Below are positions 45,982 to 55,423 of a DNA stretch of 64,000 nt, piece after piece. Position numbers and translations under genes: made by a program. Position 1 is the stretch's first letter, and the number at the start of each line of letters is the position of its first letter. Source of the stretch: Aquimarina sp. AU58. GTDB taxonomy: Bacteria > Bacteroidota > Bacteroidia > Flavobacteriales > Flavobacteriaceae. The stretch lies in contig NZ_OMPD01000013.1 in assembly GCF_900312745.1 (NCBI RefSeq), positions 248,001 through 312,000 on the forward strand. The letters are read 5' to 3'. The notes under the pieces were generated by a model. That model did not search any database, was not told where the DNA came from, and saw nothing but the letters and a program-made list of their open reading frames with translations.

Positions 45982-47811
45982 ATGTTTAAAAAAATTGGTT
46001 TTGGCTTTTTAGTTGGTGTTTTTTGCGTTACAGCACAAAACAATACTTCGTATTGGCAACAACAGGTAGATTATACGATGAATGTGGATATGAATGTTGA
46101 AAATTTTCAATATGAAGGGACACAAGAACTCGTCTATTCTAATAATTCTCCTGATACGTTATATCAAGTGTTTTATCACTTATATTTTAATGCATTTCAA
46201 CCAGGAAGTGAAATGGACATACGTTCTCGCAATCTTCCTGATCCTGATCCCAGGGTTGGAAACAGAATAAGTAAACTTACTCCCGAAGAAATTGGGTATT
46301 TAAAGGTTTCTTCTTTAACACAAAACGGAAAACCATTAACATATAAAACTGCAGGGACTGTTTTAGAAGTATCACTAGATAAACCTATTGCACCAGGAGA
46401 AAAGGTTACTTTTTCTATGAAATTTAACGGTCAGGTACCTGTACAAATACGCCGTTCAGGAAGAAATAACAAAGAAGGTATTGCATTATCAATGACACAG
46501 TGGTACCCAAAAATTGCAGAATATGACTTTGAAGGGTGGCATGCAGCTCCTTATATCGCAAGAGAGTTTCACGGAGTATGGGGTGATTTTGATGTAACCA
46601 TAACTATTGATAAAGATTATATTTTGGGTGGTACAGGATATTTGCAAAACCCACAAGAAATAGGGTATGGATATGAAGAGCCTGGTACAAAAGTAAGTAG
46701 AAAAGGTAAGAAGCTTTCATGGCACTTTAAAGCTCCCAATGTACATGATTTTGCATGGGTTGCAGATCCAGAATATTTGCACGACACTGTAAAGATGACC
46801 AATGGTCCTACGCTTCATTTCTTGTATAAAAATAAGAAAGAAATTATAGAAAACTGGAAAGATCTACAGCCCAAAACTGTAGAGTTGATGAAGTATTTTA
46901 GCGAAAAGATAGGAAAATACCCATATGATCAATATTCTGTATTACAAGGTGGTGATGGTGGTATGGAATATGCCATGTCGACTCTAATCACAGGAGAAAG
47001 AAATTTTGGTAGCCTTGTTGGCGTTACAGCACACGAAATGGCACATTCATGGTTTCAACATATTCTGGCTAATAACGAATCTAAACATGAGTGGATGGAT
47101 GAAGGATTTACCAGCTATATTTCTACCCTGGCGATGAATGATGTAATGAAACAGAATAATCCTAATTCACTAAGAGGGATGTACCAGGGATATTATCAAT
47201 TAGCTACTTCTGGTATAGAACAACCACAGACCACTCAAGCAGATCACTATTCGCATAATGCTGCATATGGAGCTTCTGCTTATACGAAGGGAGCTGTTTT
47301 TCTCTCACAATTAGGATATATTATTGGAGAAGATAATCTTGCAAAAACGATTAAAAGATATTTTGATGAATGGAAATTTAAGCACCCTACACCTAATGAT
47401 TTTAAAAGGGTAGCAGAAAAAGTGTCTGGAATACAATTAGATTGGTATCTAACAGATTGGACGCAAACGACAAATACAATAGATTACGGAATTAAAGATG
47501 TCGTTGAAGATAATGACACTACCAAAATCACTTTAGAACGTATCGGATTAATGCCAATGCCTATTGATCTTTATGTAGAATATAAAGATAGCACTATAGA
47601 GTCATTTTATATCCCTTTAAGAGTGATGCGTAATGAAAAGGAAAACCCAATCCCATCAATGAAAAGAACTATATTACCTGATTGGCCTTGGACAAACCCA
47701 ACGTATTCTTTAGATCTTTCTAAACCAAAATCTGAAATAAAATCGATTGGAATCGATATTACAAATACTATGGCTGATATAAACCCTAAAAATAATAGTT
47801 TTTCAGAATAA
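45982..47811 (+). CDS. M1 family aminopeptidase
   Basis: A 609-residue exported zinc peptidase. Signal peptide about 1-19 (ends VTAQ). The gluzincin motif HEMAHSW (HExxH) is near residue 355 with the third ligand glutamate in MDEGFTSY. GGDGGMEYAMSTLI is the GxMEN-like substrate motif, here with the asparagine replaced. M1 enzymes remove N-terminal residues from peptides. It starts 10 bases after the S8 peptidase gene, suggesting that both degrade periplasmic or external protein. It ends in a hairpin terminator. Confidence 0.93.
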   Translation: MFKKIGFGFLVGVFCVTAQNNTSYWQQQVDYTMNVDMNVENFQYEGTQELVYSNNSPDTLYQVFYHLYFNAFQPGSEMDIRSRNLPDPDPRVGNRISKLTPEEIGYLKVSSLTQNGKPLTYKTAGTVLEVSLDKPIAPGEKVTFSMKFNGQVPVQIRRSGRNNKEGIALSMTQWYPKIAEYDFEGWHAAPYIAREFHGVWGDFDVTITIDKDYILGGTGYLQNPQEIGYGYEEPGTKVSRKGKKLSWHFKAPNVHDFAWVADPEYLHDTVKMTNGPTLHFLYKNKKEIIENWKDLQPKTVELMKYFSEKIGKYPYDQYSVLQGGDGGMEYAMSTLITGERNFGSLVGVTAHEMAHSWFQHILANNESKHEWMDEGFTSYISTLAMNDVMKQNNPNSLRGMYQGYYQLATSGIEQPQTTQADHYSHNAAYGASAYTKGAVFLSQLGYIIGEDNLAKTIKRYFDEWKFKHPTPNDFKRVAEKVSGIQLDWYLTDWTQTTNTIDYGIKDVVEDNDTTKITLERIGLMPMPIDLYVEYKDSTIESFYIPLRVMRNEKENPIPSMKRTILPDWPWTNPTYSLDLSKPKSEIKSIGIDITNTMADINPKNNSFSE

Positions 47812-47853
47812 TTGTTATTAACAAGAATAAATCACATAGACTAAAGTCTTATT

Positions 47854-47881
47854 AAAAACCGGTTTTAGTACCGGTTTTTTT
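47854..47881 (+). terminator. terminator of the M1 peptidase gene
   Basis: 9-bp stem AAAAACCGG (47854-47862), 8-base loop, CCGGTTTTT (47871-47879) and a T run. Confidence 0.82.
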
Positions 47882-47921
47882 ATTGCTTCTATAAAAAATC
47901 TATTCACTACATTTAATGCCA

Positions 47922-48299
47922 ATGAATGCTACTTTTAATAAAAAAGAAAGATTAAAAAGCAAAAAGGAAATAGAATTACTTTTTTCTGAAGGAAAATCTA
48001 TATCCAAATATCCCGTTAGATTAGTATATAAAAAATTAAATTTTGAAGAGAGTATTAAAATTAGGGCTGGCGTATCGGTTAGCAAACGTAACTTTAAAAA
48101 AGCAGTAGATCGTAATTGTATAAAGCGTTTAATGCGTGAAAGTTATAGAAAAAATAAGTATATTGTACCCAACACTACTCATCAATTCACTTTTATGTTT
48201 TTATTTTCGGGTAAAGAAATGCCCGAATATTCGTTAATAGAATCTAAAATAAAAGGAATATTACAAAAATTTGTCGAACAAGAAATAAAATCAAAATAA
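47922..48299 (+). CDS. rnpA: ribonuclease P protein component
   Basis: A 125-residue basic protein that helps the RNase P RNA mature tRNA 5' ends. It shows the RnpA core: NKKERLKSKKEIELLFSEGKS, GVSVSKRNFKKAVDRNCIKRLMRESYR with the conserved RNxxKRxxRE. An in-frame ATG two codons earlier (47916) is possible, but the aligned family start is here. It is not next to rpmH or dnaA, unlike in many other bacteria. It is followed within 50 bases by the C-terminal processing peptidase gene. Confidence 0.95.
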   Translation: MNATFNKKERLKSKKEIELLFSEGKSISKYPVRLVYKKLNFEESIKIRAGVSVSKRNFKKAVDRNCIKRLMRESYRKNKYIVPNTTHQFTFMFLFSGKEMPEYSLIESKIKGILQKFVEQEIKSK

Positions 48300-48345
48300 C
48301 AACATCACATGTTTACTTGATTTGCAATATTTAAAGAAAACATCA

Positions 48346-49968
48346 ATGAAGAAGAGAATTATCTACCCCGTAGCTGCCGTGATTATCTTACTATCTACGG
48401 TAAGTTTTAAGTCAGATTTTTTTGAAATCGCTAAGCAGATTGAAATTTTCACTACTATGTTCAAAGAATTAAATATGAATTATGTAGATGAAACAAATCC
48501 TGCAGAATTAATGGATACGGCAATCAAAGCCATGTTAGATGATTTGGATCCCTATACTAAATATTGGAACGAGCAGGATGTTGAAGCTTCAAAAATACGT
48601 AATGCAGGAGAATACACAGGTATTGGATCTTCTGTAAAAACAATAAAAGATAAAATTATTATCATAGAACCTTATAAAGGTTATCCTGCAGATAAAGCTG
48701 GTCTTAAAGCTGGTGATGAAATTATACAAATAGGAGATGTAAAAGTAGCCGATTTTAAAGATGATGCAGGAGAACTTCTTAAAGGAGCCAGCGGAACTAA
48801 AGTTGACATTACCTATAAAAGACAGGGAGTAACTAAAACTACTGTATTAACAAGAGAAGAAATAGAAGTAGATGCTGTTCCTTTTTATACTTTGCTAAAC
48901 GATAATACCGGATATATTGTATTATCAAAATTTAATAACAAAGCCTCTAGTGAAACTATTGATGCTTTAAAAGATTTAAAAGCCAAAGGAGCTAATAAAG
49001 TAATTTTAGATCTAAGAGGTAACCCTGGTGGTTTATTAAGTGAAGCTATAAACGTTACTAATATTTTTGTGCCAAAAGGAGAGTTAATCACTACTACAAA
49101 ATCGGTGGTTAAAAAATATAATAAAGAATATTTTACAAAGAGAGAACCTATTGATATCCAAATTCCCTTAGTCGTATTAGTAAATGGAAGAAGTGCATCG
49201 GCAAGTGAAATTGTTGCGGGTAGTATTCAGGATCTAGATAGAGGAATAGTTATTGGTGCCAGAAGTTTTGGTAAGGGATTAGTGCAGCGACCAAAAAAAC
49301 TAACTTATGGTACTCAATTAAAAATTACTATTTCTAGATATTATACCCCAAGCGGAAGATGTATTCAGGCATTAGATTATTGGAATCGTGATAAAAATAA
49401 CAATGCTGTACGCATCAATGAGCAAGATTTTAAAGCCTTTAAAACCAAAAACGGAAGAACAGTATATGATGGTGGTGGTATACAGCCTGATATTGAATTA
49501 GAGACCTCTAAATTTAGTAAAATTACTACCGCGTTATTACGATCTGATGCTATTTTTGAATATGGAACAAAATATTATTATTCTCATCAATTAAAAAAAT
49601 CCTCTGATTTTAAATTTACAGATCAAGATTATCAAGATTTTAAAAGTTTTGTAAAACAAAGTGAGTTTAATTTTGAGACCGAAACCGAAAAATCATTTAA
49701 AAAATCATTAGAAATAGCAAAAAAGGAAAAGTTCGATAAAGATATAATCTCTACTTATAATACCCTTGTTGCTTCGATAAATACTTCTAAACAAGCAGCT
49801 TTAGACACTTATAAGACCGAAATTGTTAATTTGTTAACAGATGAGATTATTAAACGTTATTTCTATCGTGAAGGATTATATAATTATTATGTAACACATA
49901 ACCCAGAAGTAGCTAAAAGTCAGGAAATACTAGGTAATAAAAATAAGTACGAAGAGCTTTTAAAATAA
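48346..49968 (+). CDS. S41 C-terminal processing peptidase
   Basis: A 540-residue CtpA/Prc-type serine peptidase with one N-terminal membrane segment or signal (RRIIYPVAAVIILLSTV-like, residues 3-20). Residues about 70-155 are a PDZ domain (YTGIGSSVKTIKDKIIIIEPYKGYPADKAGLKAGD). The S41 domain holds LDLRGNPGGLLSEA and the nucleophilic serine in NGRSASASEIVAG, with the lysine in GKGLVQ. It clips C-termini of envelope proteins. The frame is open from a TTG at 48322, but the ATG at 48346 fits. The terminator begins at its stop codon. Confidence 0.93.
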   Translation: MKKRIIYPVAAVIILLSTVSFKSDFFEIAKQIEIFTTMFKELNMNYVDETNPAELMDTAIKAMLDDLDPYTKYWNEQDVEASKIRNAGEYTGIGSSVKTIKDKIIIIEPYKGYPADKAGLKAGDEIIQIGDVKVADFKDDAGELLKGASGTKVDITYKRQGVTKTTVLTREEIEVDAVPFYTLLNDNTGYIVLSKFNNKASSETIDALKDLKAKGANKVILDLRGNPGGLLSEAINVTNIFVPKGELITTTKSVVKKYNKEYFTKREPIDIQIPLVVLVNGRSASASEIVAGSIQDLDRGIVIGARSFGKGLVQRPKKLTYGTQLKITISRYYTPSGRCIQALDYWNRDKNNNAVRINEQDFKAFKTKNGRTVYDGGGIQPDIELETSKFSKITTALLRSDAIFEYGTKYYYSHQLKKSSDFKFTDQDYQDFKSFVKQSEFNFETETEKSFKKSLEIAKKEKFDKDIISTYNTLVASINTSKQAALDTYKTEIVNLLTDEIIKRYFYREGLYNYYVTHNPEVAKSQEILGNKNKYEELLK

Positions 49969-50014
49969 GAATAAAGAAAGACTCATTAGGACTTAATGAG
50001 TCTTTCTTTATTCT
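49968..50014. terminator. 21-bp bidirectional terminator overlapping both stop codons
   Basis: Perfect 21-bp stem, 49968-49988 (AGAATAAAGAAAGACTCATTA) with 49994-50014, loop GGACT. The left arm begins at the last base of the S41 stop codon, and the right arm contains the stop of the convergent ElaA-like gene. Confidence 0.88.
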
Positions 50015-50454
50015 CTAATCATACCAATATGAGGAATACCATCTTCGAGGTACTCCTCTCCTATTTGCGTAAAACCGTGTGTTTCATAGAATTTTTTTAA
50101 ATATGTCTGAGCAGATATTTTAATCACTTTAGTTTTAAAATATGTTTCTATAGCACTCACACATTCTTTAATTAGTTTGTGACCATATCCATACTGCCTT
50201 TCTTTTTTAGGTATGACCACTCGTCCAAAACTAGTATCTTTAAAATAATCGCCTGCATCAAATAATCGTGTATAGGCAACAATTTCTTCGTTTTTGTATC
50301 CTATCACATGAAGTGCTTTTTGATCCATATCATCAATATCCTGATATATACATTCTTGCTCTATTATAAATACTTCTGCGCGCAAGCGCAAAATTTTATA
50401 TAGTTCTAGTGCAGAGAGTTCATCAAAACGTTTAACTTTAAATTTGATATCCAT
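50008..50454 (-). CDS. ElaA-like GNAT acetyltransferase
   Basis: A 148-residue GNAT of the ElaA group, recognised by LRAEVFIIEQECIYQDIDDMDQKALH near the N-terminus, then FGRVVIPKKERQYGYGHKLI (acetyl-CoA loop) and the C-terminal GIPHIGM. Substrate unknown. It is the last gene of a compact minus-strand group (rpiB, CDF transporter, this gene; 3- and 5-base gaps), so it is co-transcribed. Its stop lies in a terminator stem. Confidence 0.88.
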   Translation of the reverse strand: MDIKFKVKRFDELSALELYKILRLRAEVFIIEQECIYQDIDDMDQKALHVIGYKNEEIVAYTRLFDAGDYFKDTSFGRVVIPKKERQYGYGHKLIKECVSAIETYFKTKVIKISAQTYLKKFYETHGFTQIGEEYLEDGIPHIGMIRE

Positions 50455-50459
50455 ATTTT

Positions 50460-51377
50460 TTAATCCTGTACAATAATATCTTTATTATCCTTATTTCCAT
50501 ATTCTGGCTGTAGCGTAACATGGTTGATTTTAAATTCTTTATGAAGTATATTTTCAATAGTGTTAAGTGTTTCTCCAAATTCTGAAACCAAAATATCACT
50601 ATCAAAATCTACATGTGCCTCTAAGTGTGTTTCTTCTTCGTTAAGTTGCCACACATGTATGTGATGTATACTTTTAACTTTTGGCAAAGCATTAATTACT
50701 CTTACTATTTCCTTTAACTCAATAGTATCGGGAGTATACAACATTAATACTTTGAATGATTTTTTTAAGAGATCATAGCCTACAATAATCAGATAGATTG
50801 CAATTACAAAAGTTAACAGGCTATCTACCCAAAATAGTTTATAAAACTTCATTAACAATCCCCCTATCAAAACCGCAAAAGATGCCATTAAGTCTGTTAC
50901 CAGGTGTAAATATGCCGATCTCATATTCATATTTACCTTACTATCTTTTCTTAAAAGCAAAACGCTTAGTCCATTTCCAAAAATTGCTACTACAGAAAGA
51001 ATAATTACAACACGTGCACTTATTTCCTGTGGATCTAGTAATCGCTCTATTGCTTCAAACACAAGAATAAATGCTATTATAACTAATGAAATAGCATTTA
51101 TAAACGCTGCCATGATCTCAGCTCTTTTAAAACCAAAAGTTCTTTTAATAGAAGCTTCTCTTTTTGCCAATCGATTAGCAAAAAAGCTAACTATCAAAGA
51201 AAGTACATCACTAAAATTATGTAATGCATCTGATAATAGAGAAAGACTACCAGAAATCAAACCACCAACTACCTGGGCAGCTGTAATTCCAATATTTAAG
51301 AGAATAGAAAATAATAAATTACGCCCAGTAAGTTTATCATGAGAATATGAATGATTATGAGCGTGAATTTTTACCAT
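50460..51377 (-). CDS. cation diffusion facilitator (zinc/cobalt efflux type)
   Basis: A 305-residue inner-membrane transporter with six helices and a C-terminal cytoplasmic domain. The N-terminus is histidine-rich (HAHNHSYSHDK). Metal-site signatures are SLLSDALHNFSD in helix 2 and HLVTDLMAS in helix 5 (HxxxD). The cytoplasmic domain has VKSIHHIHVWQLNEEETHLEAHVD. It exports Zn2+ or a similar ion using protons. It follows rpiB by 3 bases. Confidence 0.92.
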   Translation of the reverse strand: MVKIHAHNHSYSHDKLTGRNLLFSILLNIGITAAQVVGGLISGSLSLLSDALHNFSDVLSLIVSFFANRLAKREASIKRTFGFKRAEIMAAFINAISLVIIAFILVFEAIERLLDPQEISARVVIILSVVAIFGNGLSVLLLRKDSKVNMNMRSAYLHLVTDLMASFAVLIGGLLMKFYKLFWVDSLLTFVIAIYLIIVGYDLLKKSFKVLMLYTPDTIELKEIVRVINALPKVKSIHHIHVWQLNEEETHLEAHVDFDSDILVSEFGETLNTIENILHKEFKINHVTLQPEYGNKDNKDIIVQD

Positions 51378-51380
51378 AGA

Positions 51381-51815
51381 TTAAATACACATTGGTATCT
51401 TATGTACTCTATTTAAATGTCTGCCTCCTTCAAATTTTGTTGCTAAGAATGTTTTTACCATTTCAACAGCTTGAGGTAGAGATGTAAATCTTGCAGGAAT
51501 ACATATGATATTAGCATCATTATGAAGTCTGGTTAATTCTGTAATTTCTTTTGTCCAGCAAAGTCCAGCTCTAACATTATTGTATTTATTAGCTGTCATA
51601 GCAACACCATTTCCGCTTCCGCAAACCAAAATTCCAAAACTAACTTTTTCAGTATTTACATCTTTTGCTACAGGATGTACAAAATCAGGATAATCAACAC
51701 TATTGTTTTCATTAGTGCCGTAGTTAGTAATTTCAATACCTTCAGATTCTAAATATTCTGCAATTGCAAATTTGTATTCAGTTCCTGCGTGATCATTTCC
51801 AATAGCTATTTTCAT
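51381..51815 (-). CDS. rpiB: ribose-5-phosphate isomerase B
   Basis: A 144-residue sugar-phosphate isomerase (ribose-5-P to ribulose-5-P, pentose phosphate pathway). It starts MKIAIGNDHAGTEYK and contains the active-site cysteine in GILVCGSGNGVAMTANK, then GLCWTKEITELTRLHNDANI. The frame continues upstream to 51875 but family members start at this ATG. First gene of the minus-strand trio. RNase R is encoded divergently 1.3 kb away. Confidence 0.95.
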   Translation of the reverse strand: MKIAIGNDHAGTEYKFAIAEYLESEGIEITNYGTNENNSVDYPDFVHPVAKDVNTEKVSFGILVCGSGNGVAMTANKYNNVRAGLCWTKEITELTRLHNDANIICIPARFTSLPQAVEMVKTFLATKFEGGRHLNRVHKIPMCI

Positions 51816-52367
51816 TTTTTTGTTCGTTTCATTAATAAAGCAAAGATAATTTAATCTAAAAAAAGTAAACTCCAAAAAACCAATAATTTAACCCAATATT
51901 ACGGTAATGTTAATAACTCATAACCTTCTGTTAACACTGAGTGTGAATAAACAGTTCTTAAAATTCATAAAGTTTTTTTGGTGGTTTTGATTTTTATTAG
52001 AATACAAGTATCGTAGGAAGAAATCAAAATTTTAAACCCTGTTTTTTTGGCTAAGTTTTCAAATGTTAAGTCAATGTTATAAACTACGGTTTTACCGTAA
52101 AAATATTAAAAATTTAAGCTGTTGATTAACTATTAACAGTTGTTAATTAAATTTCATTTTTAGAACATTTTCAAGCAATTAGAATAATGATATCCTGTTC
52201 ATATATATTTTAAAATTCAGTTTAACTTAAAAAACAAATAAAAGTTAAAAAAGTTATACCGCTATCCACACTATATTATAATCATCATTATTAATTTTAA
52301 ATTTAAAAAAAAGAAAAAGATATATTTAATATATGTTGAAAACTATAAAGAAAATATGAATATTAGG
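51816..52367. other. very AT-rich intergenic region with DnaA-box-like sites
   Basis: No gene seen. TGTGAATAA at 51942-51950 is a match to the DnaA box TTATNCACA on the minus strand, and CTATCCACA at 52262-52270 differs from TTATCCACA by one base. The rest is mostly A and T, with several TTAA and GTTAA runs. Two boxes are too few to claim an origin. Confidence 0.35.
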
Positions 52368-52607
52368 TTATACAATTCTAAGATGAGAATTTGTGTTAAG
52401 ATCACTTATGATCTGAAGTACTTTGTTTTTGTCTCTTTGATGAACTTTTAAATTAATACCTCCCAGTGCGTTTGAGTAGAAAGGAAAAACACCGACCATT
52501 GTTTCATTTTCGAAGAAATAAGAAATACCTTCTTGATCTAGAAGTAGTTTAAGTATTGCATACTCAAAAGGATATGTATATGTTTTAATAGTAATAAAAT
52601 CTTTCAT
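52368..52607 (-). CDS. DUF2007 family small protein
   Basis: A 79-residue protein matching DUF2007 (putative signal transducing protein): FITIKTYTYPFEYAILKLLLDQEGISYFFENE, then FPFYSNALGGINLKVHQRDKNKVLQII. Function is not established; the family is small and widespread in Bacteroidota. No operon partner except the 59-codon gene upstream on the same strand. Confidence 0.82.
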   Translation of the reverse strand: MKDFITIKTYTYPFEYAILKLLLDQEGISYFFENETMVGVFPFYSNALGGINLKVHQRDKNKVLQIISDLNTNSHLRIV

Positions 52608-52735
52608 TTCTTAAAATTATTCCTTGATAATCTTATTTCTACAAGATACAAAATAAGCGTAACAATCAAATTGATACTAATCAAAACGAATATCAATTTC
52701 TCTTAGATTGATAAATAATTTTTTATAGTAAAAGA

Positions 52736-52915
52736 TTAATTGATTTGACTGGCTTCACGATCTGTTTTTACAGAACTATTTATTTCTGATCCTTCTAAAG
52801 TATCTTGTTTATGATCTATTGTATTATTAATGTATAAAGTAAACGAATATATGCCCAATAGAAATATGAGTATGAAGAGTAATATGATTTTATGTATTTT
52901 TTTGATTTTGTGCAT
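52736..52915 (-). CDS. 59-residue single-pass membrane protein
   Basis: A short frame from ATG 52915 to TAA 52736. The product starts with a basic segment (MHKIKKIHK), then a hydrophobic helix IILLFILIFLLGIYSFTLYI (about 10-29), then a hydrophilic tail rich in Asp, Glu, Ser and Thr. This is the layout of a small membrane protein with its tail outside. The upstream space of 239 bases to RNase R shows no promoter match. Moderately likely to be a real gene; function unknown. Confidence 0.55.
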   Translation of the reverse strand: MHKIKKIHKIILLFILIFLLGIYSFTLYINNTIDHKQDTLEGSEINSSVKTDREASQIN

Positions 52916-53154
52916 ATCGAATTAAATACTAAACGGATAAAATCGAATCCTAGTGTACTAAAATTAAGTAAATTTTAAGAAAAATAGCTGTAATTATTTA
53001 CTTTTTTTTGATGTAATATCTTGATTTACAGATAATGGATTTTATAGCTATTTGGTAGTAATATGATTTAAGTATTAATAAAAGTTTAAAGTTAAAATTA
53101 CTGATGTTAAAAGATAAGCTGTACTTTTATCATAAATATATAGAATAGACATTA

Positions 53155-55356
53155 ATGAAAAGAAAGAGTAGAAGAAGAAAAAAGAAGTCACCTAAAATAG
53201 AGAATATTACCCAGGAAATACTCAAAATATTAAAAGCTGAATCAAATAAAAGTTTTAATTATAAGCAAATCGCATCAAAACTAGGAGTAGATGATGCAAG
53301 TAGTAGAAACCAGATTATAAAAAAATTATCTCAACTTGCTGCTAAGAAACAGATAGAAGAGGTAGATAGAGGAAAATTTAAAATCATCCCTAATATTAAT
53401 ACCTATACGGGTATTTTAGAAATCACTTCAAAAGGTACAGGATATGTAATTGTAAAAGATCTTGAAGATGATATTTTTATTCCAAATAACAATCTTAATA
53501 AAGCGTTAAACGGAGATGAGGTAGAGGTTTATGTGTATCGCAGAAAACGAAGAGGAAAGAGCGAAGGAGAGATTTCGAGGATTATTTCTCGTAAAAGAAG
53601 TGAGTTTGTTGGTGTAATAGAGATTCAAAAAAATTATGCTTTTGTAAATATGCAAGACGGCAAAATGTATACCGATATTTTTATTCCAAAGAATAAAATA
53701 GCCGATGCAGAGAACGGAGATAAGGTTTTAGTAAAACTAGAAGACTGGCCAGAAAAAGCAGATTCACCTTTTGGAAAAATAGTTAAAGTATTAGGAAAAC
53801 CAGGAGAACACAATACCGAGATACATGCTATTTTGGCTCAGTATGGTCTGCCCTACGAGTTTCCTGAGGAGGTAGAGAATTATGCTAACACTTTAGATAC
53901 ATCTATTCAGGAATCAGAGATCAAGAATCGTAGGGATATGAGAAAAATTCTTACGTTTACTATTGATCCTAAAGATGCCAAAGACTTTGATGATGCATTA
54001 TCATTTCAGGTTTTAGAAAATGGTAATTATGAAATCGGAATTCATATTGCTGATGTATCACATTATGTAAAACCAGGAACAATACTTGATGATGAAGCTT
54101 ATGAAAGAGCAACATCTGTATACCTGGTAGATAGAGTAGTACCTATGTTACCCGAGGTTTTATCTAATAATGCCTGTTCATTAAGACCAAACGAAGAGAA
54201 ATATACATTTTCTGCAGTGTTTGAATTAAATGATAAAGCAGAAATTAAAAACCAATGGTTTGGAAGAACAGTAACCTATTCTGATGCGAGATTTGCATAT
54301 GAAGAAGCGCAGCATATTATAGAAACCCGCGATAATGTAATTCCGGCAGAGATCTCACTTACCAGAAAAGAATATAAAGCCGATCAAAAAATAGCCGATG
54401 CTGTACTCAAATTAGATGAGCTTGCCAAAGTTATGAGAGGTAAACGAATGGGAGAAGGAGCTATTTCTTTTGATAAAGTAGAAGTAAAATTTAGTCTAAA
54501 CGAAAATAACGAACCAGTAGGAGTGTTTTTTAAGACTTCTAAAGACGCTAATAAACTTATTGAAGAGTTTATGTTATTAGCTAATAAAAAGGTCGCAGAG
54601 TTCATAGGAAAGCAAAATCCTAAAAAAACATTTATTTATCGGGTTCATGATGAGCCTAATGACGAAAAATTAGCAGCATTACAAAATATTATTGGAAGAT
54701 TTGGATATAAATTAGATCTTAGAGATCGAAAGACCACTACCAATTCATTAAATGGATTATTAAAAGATGTTCAAGGTAAAAAAGAACAAAATTTAGTTGA
54801 TACTTTAGCTATACGTAGTATGAGTAAGGCAGAATATACTACTCATAATATTGGTCATTATGGATTAGCATTTGATTATTATTCACATTTTACTTCACCA
54901 ATACGAAGATATCCAGATGTTATGGCACACCGTTTGTTACAGCATTATTTAGATAAAGGAAAATCTGTTGCAGAAGATGAATATGAAGAAAAATGTAATC
55001 ATAGTAGTAGTATGGAAAATCTAGCTGCTAGTGCAGAACGTGATTCTATAAAGTTTATGCAGATAAAGTTTATGAAAGATCACGAAGATGAACAGTTTTT
55101 GGGAGTCATATCTGGAGTTACCGAGTGGGGGATTTATGTAGAAATAATTAATAATAAATGCGAAGGTATGATTCGTCTGCGAGACATGAGTGATGATCAC
55201 TATGTTTTTGATCAAGATGAATATGCTATTATAGGAGAACAAACTAAAAAAGTATACCAATTAGGAGATGAGGTATATGTAAAAGTGAAAAATGCTGATC
55301 TTATAAAACGACACTTAGATTTTACCTTGTTAGGAAACAAGGAAGAAATAGAATAA
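53155..55356 (+). CDS. rnr: ribonuclease R
   Basis: A 733-residue 3'-5' exoribonuclease that degrades structured RNA. The N-terminus is basic with a winged-helix-like segment (IENITQEILKILKAESNKSFNYKQIASKLG), followed by cold-shock domains. The RNB domain shows TIDPKDAKDFDDALSF with the catalytic aspartates and VYLVDRVVPMLPEVLSNNACSLRPNEEK, then HFTSPIRRYPDVMAHRLL. A C-terminal S1 domain covers about 645-725 (FLGVISGVTEWGIYVEI). Length is within the family range. TACTTTTA at 53122-53129 is a one-mismatch -7 element. Confidence 0.97.
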   Translation: MKRKSRRRKKKSPKIENITQEILKILKAESNKSFNYKQIASKLGVDDASSRNQIIKKLSQLAAKKQIEEVDRGKFKIIPNINTYTGILEITSKGTGYVIVKDLEDDIFIPNNNLNKALNGDEVEVYVYRRKRRGKSEGEISRIISRKRSEFVGVIEIQKNYAFVNMQDGKMYTDIFIPKNKIADAENGDKVLVKLEDWPEKADSPFGKIVKVLGKPGEHNTEIHAILAQYGLPYEFPEEVENYANTLDTSIQESEIKNRRDMRKILTFTIDPKDAKDFDDALSFQVLENGNYEIGIHIADVSHYVKPGTILDDEAYERATSVYLVDRVVPMLPEVLSNNACSLRPNEEKYTFSAVFELNDKAEIKNQWFGRTVTYSDARFAYEEAQHIIETRDNVIPAEISLTRKEYKADQKIADAVLKLDELAKVMRGKRMGEGAISFDKVEVKFSLNENNEPVGVFFKTSKDANKLIEEFMLLANKKVAEFIGKQNPKKTFIYRVHDEPNDEKLAALQNIIGRFGYKLDLRDRKTTTNSLNGLLKDVQGKKEQNLVDTLAIRSMSKAEYTTHNIGHYGLAFDYYSHFTSPIRRYPDVMAHRLLQHYLDKGKSVAEDEYEEKCNHSSSMENLAASAERDSIKFMQIKFMKDHEDEQFLGVISGVTEWGIYVEIINNKCEGMIRLRDMSDDHYVFDQDEYAIIGEQTKKVYQLGDEVYVKVKNADLIKRHLDFTLLGNKEEIE

Positions 55357-55423
55357 TCAAAAAATTGGTGTCGTTTATTTTTTGTAAGATCAGAGTTGAA
55401 ATATAAATCTTAAAAACTGGGCG

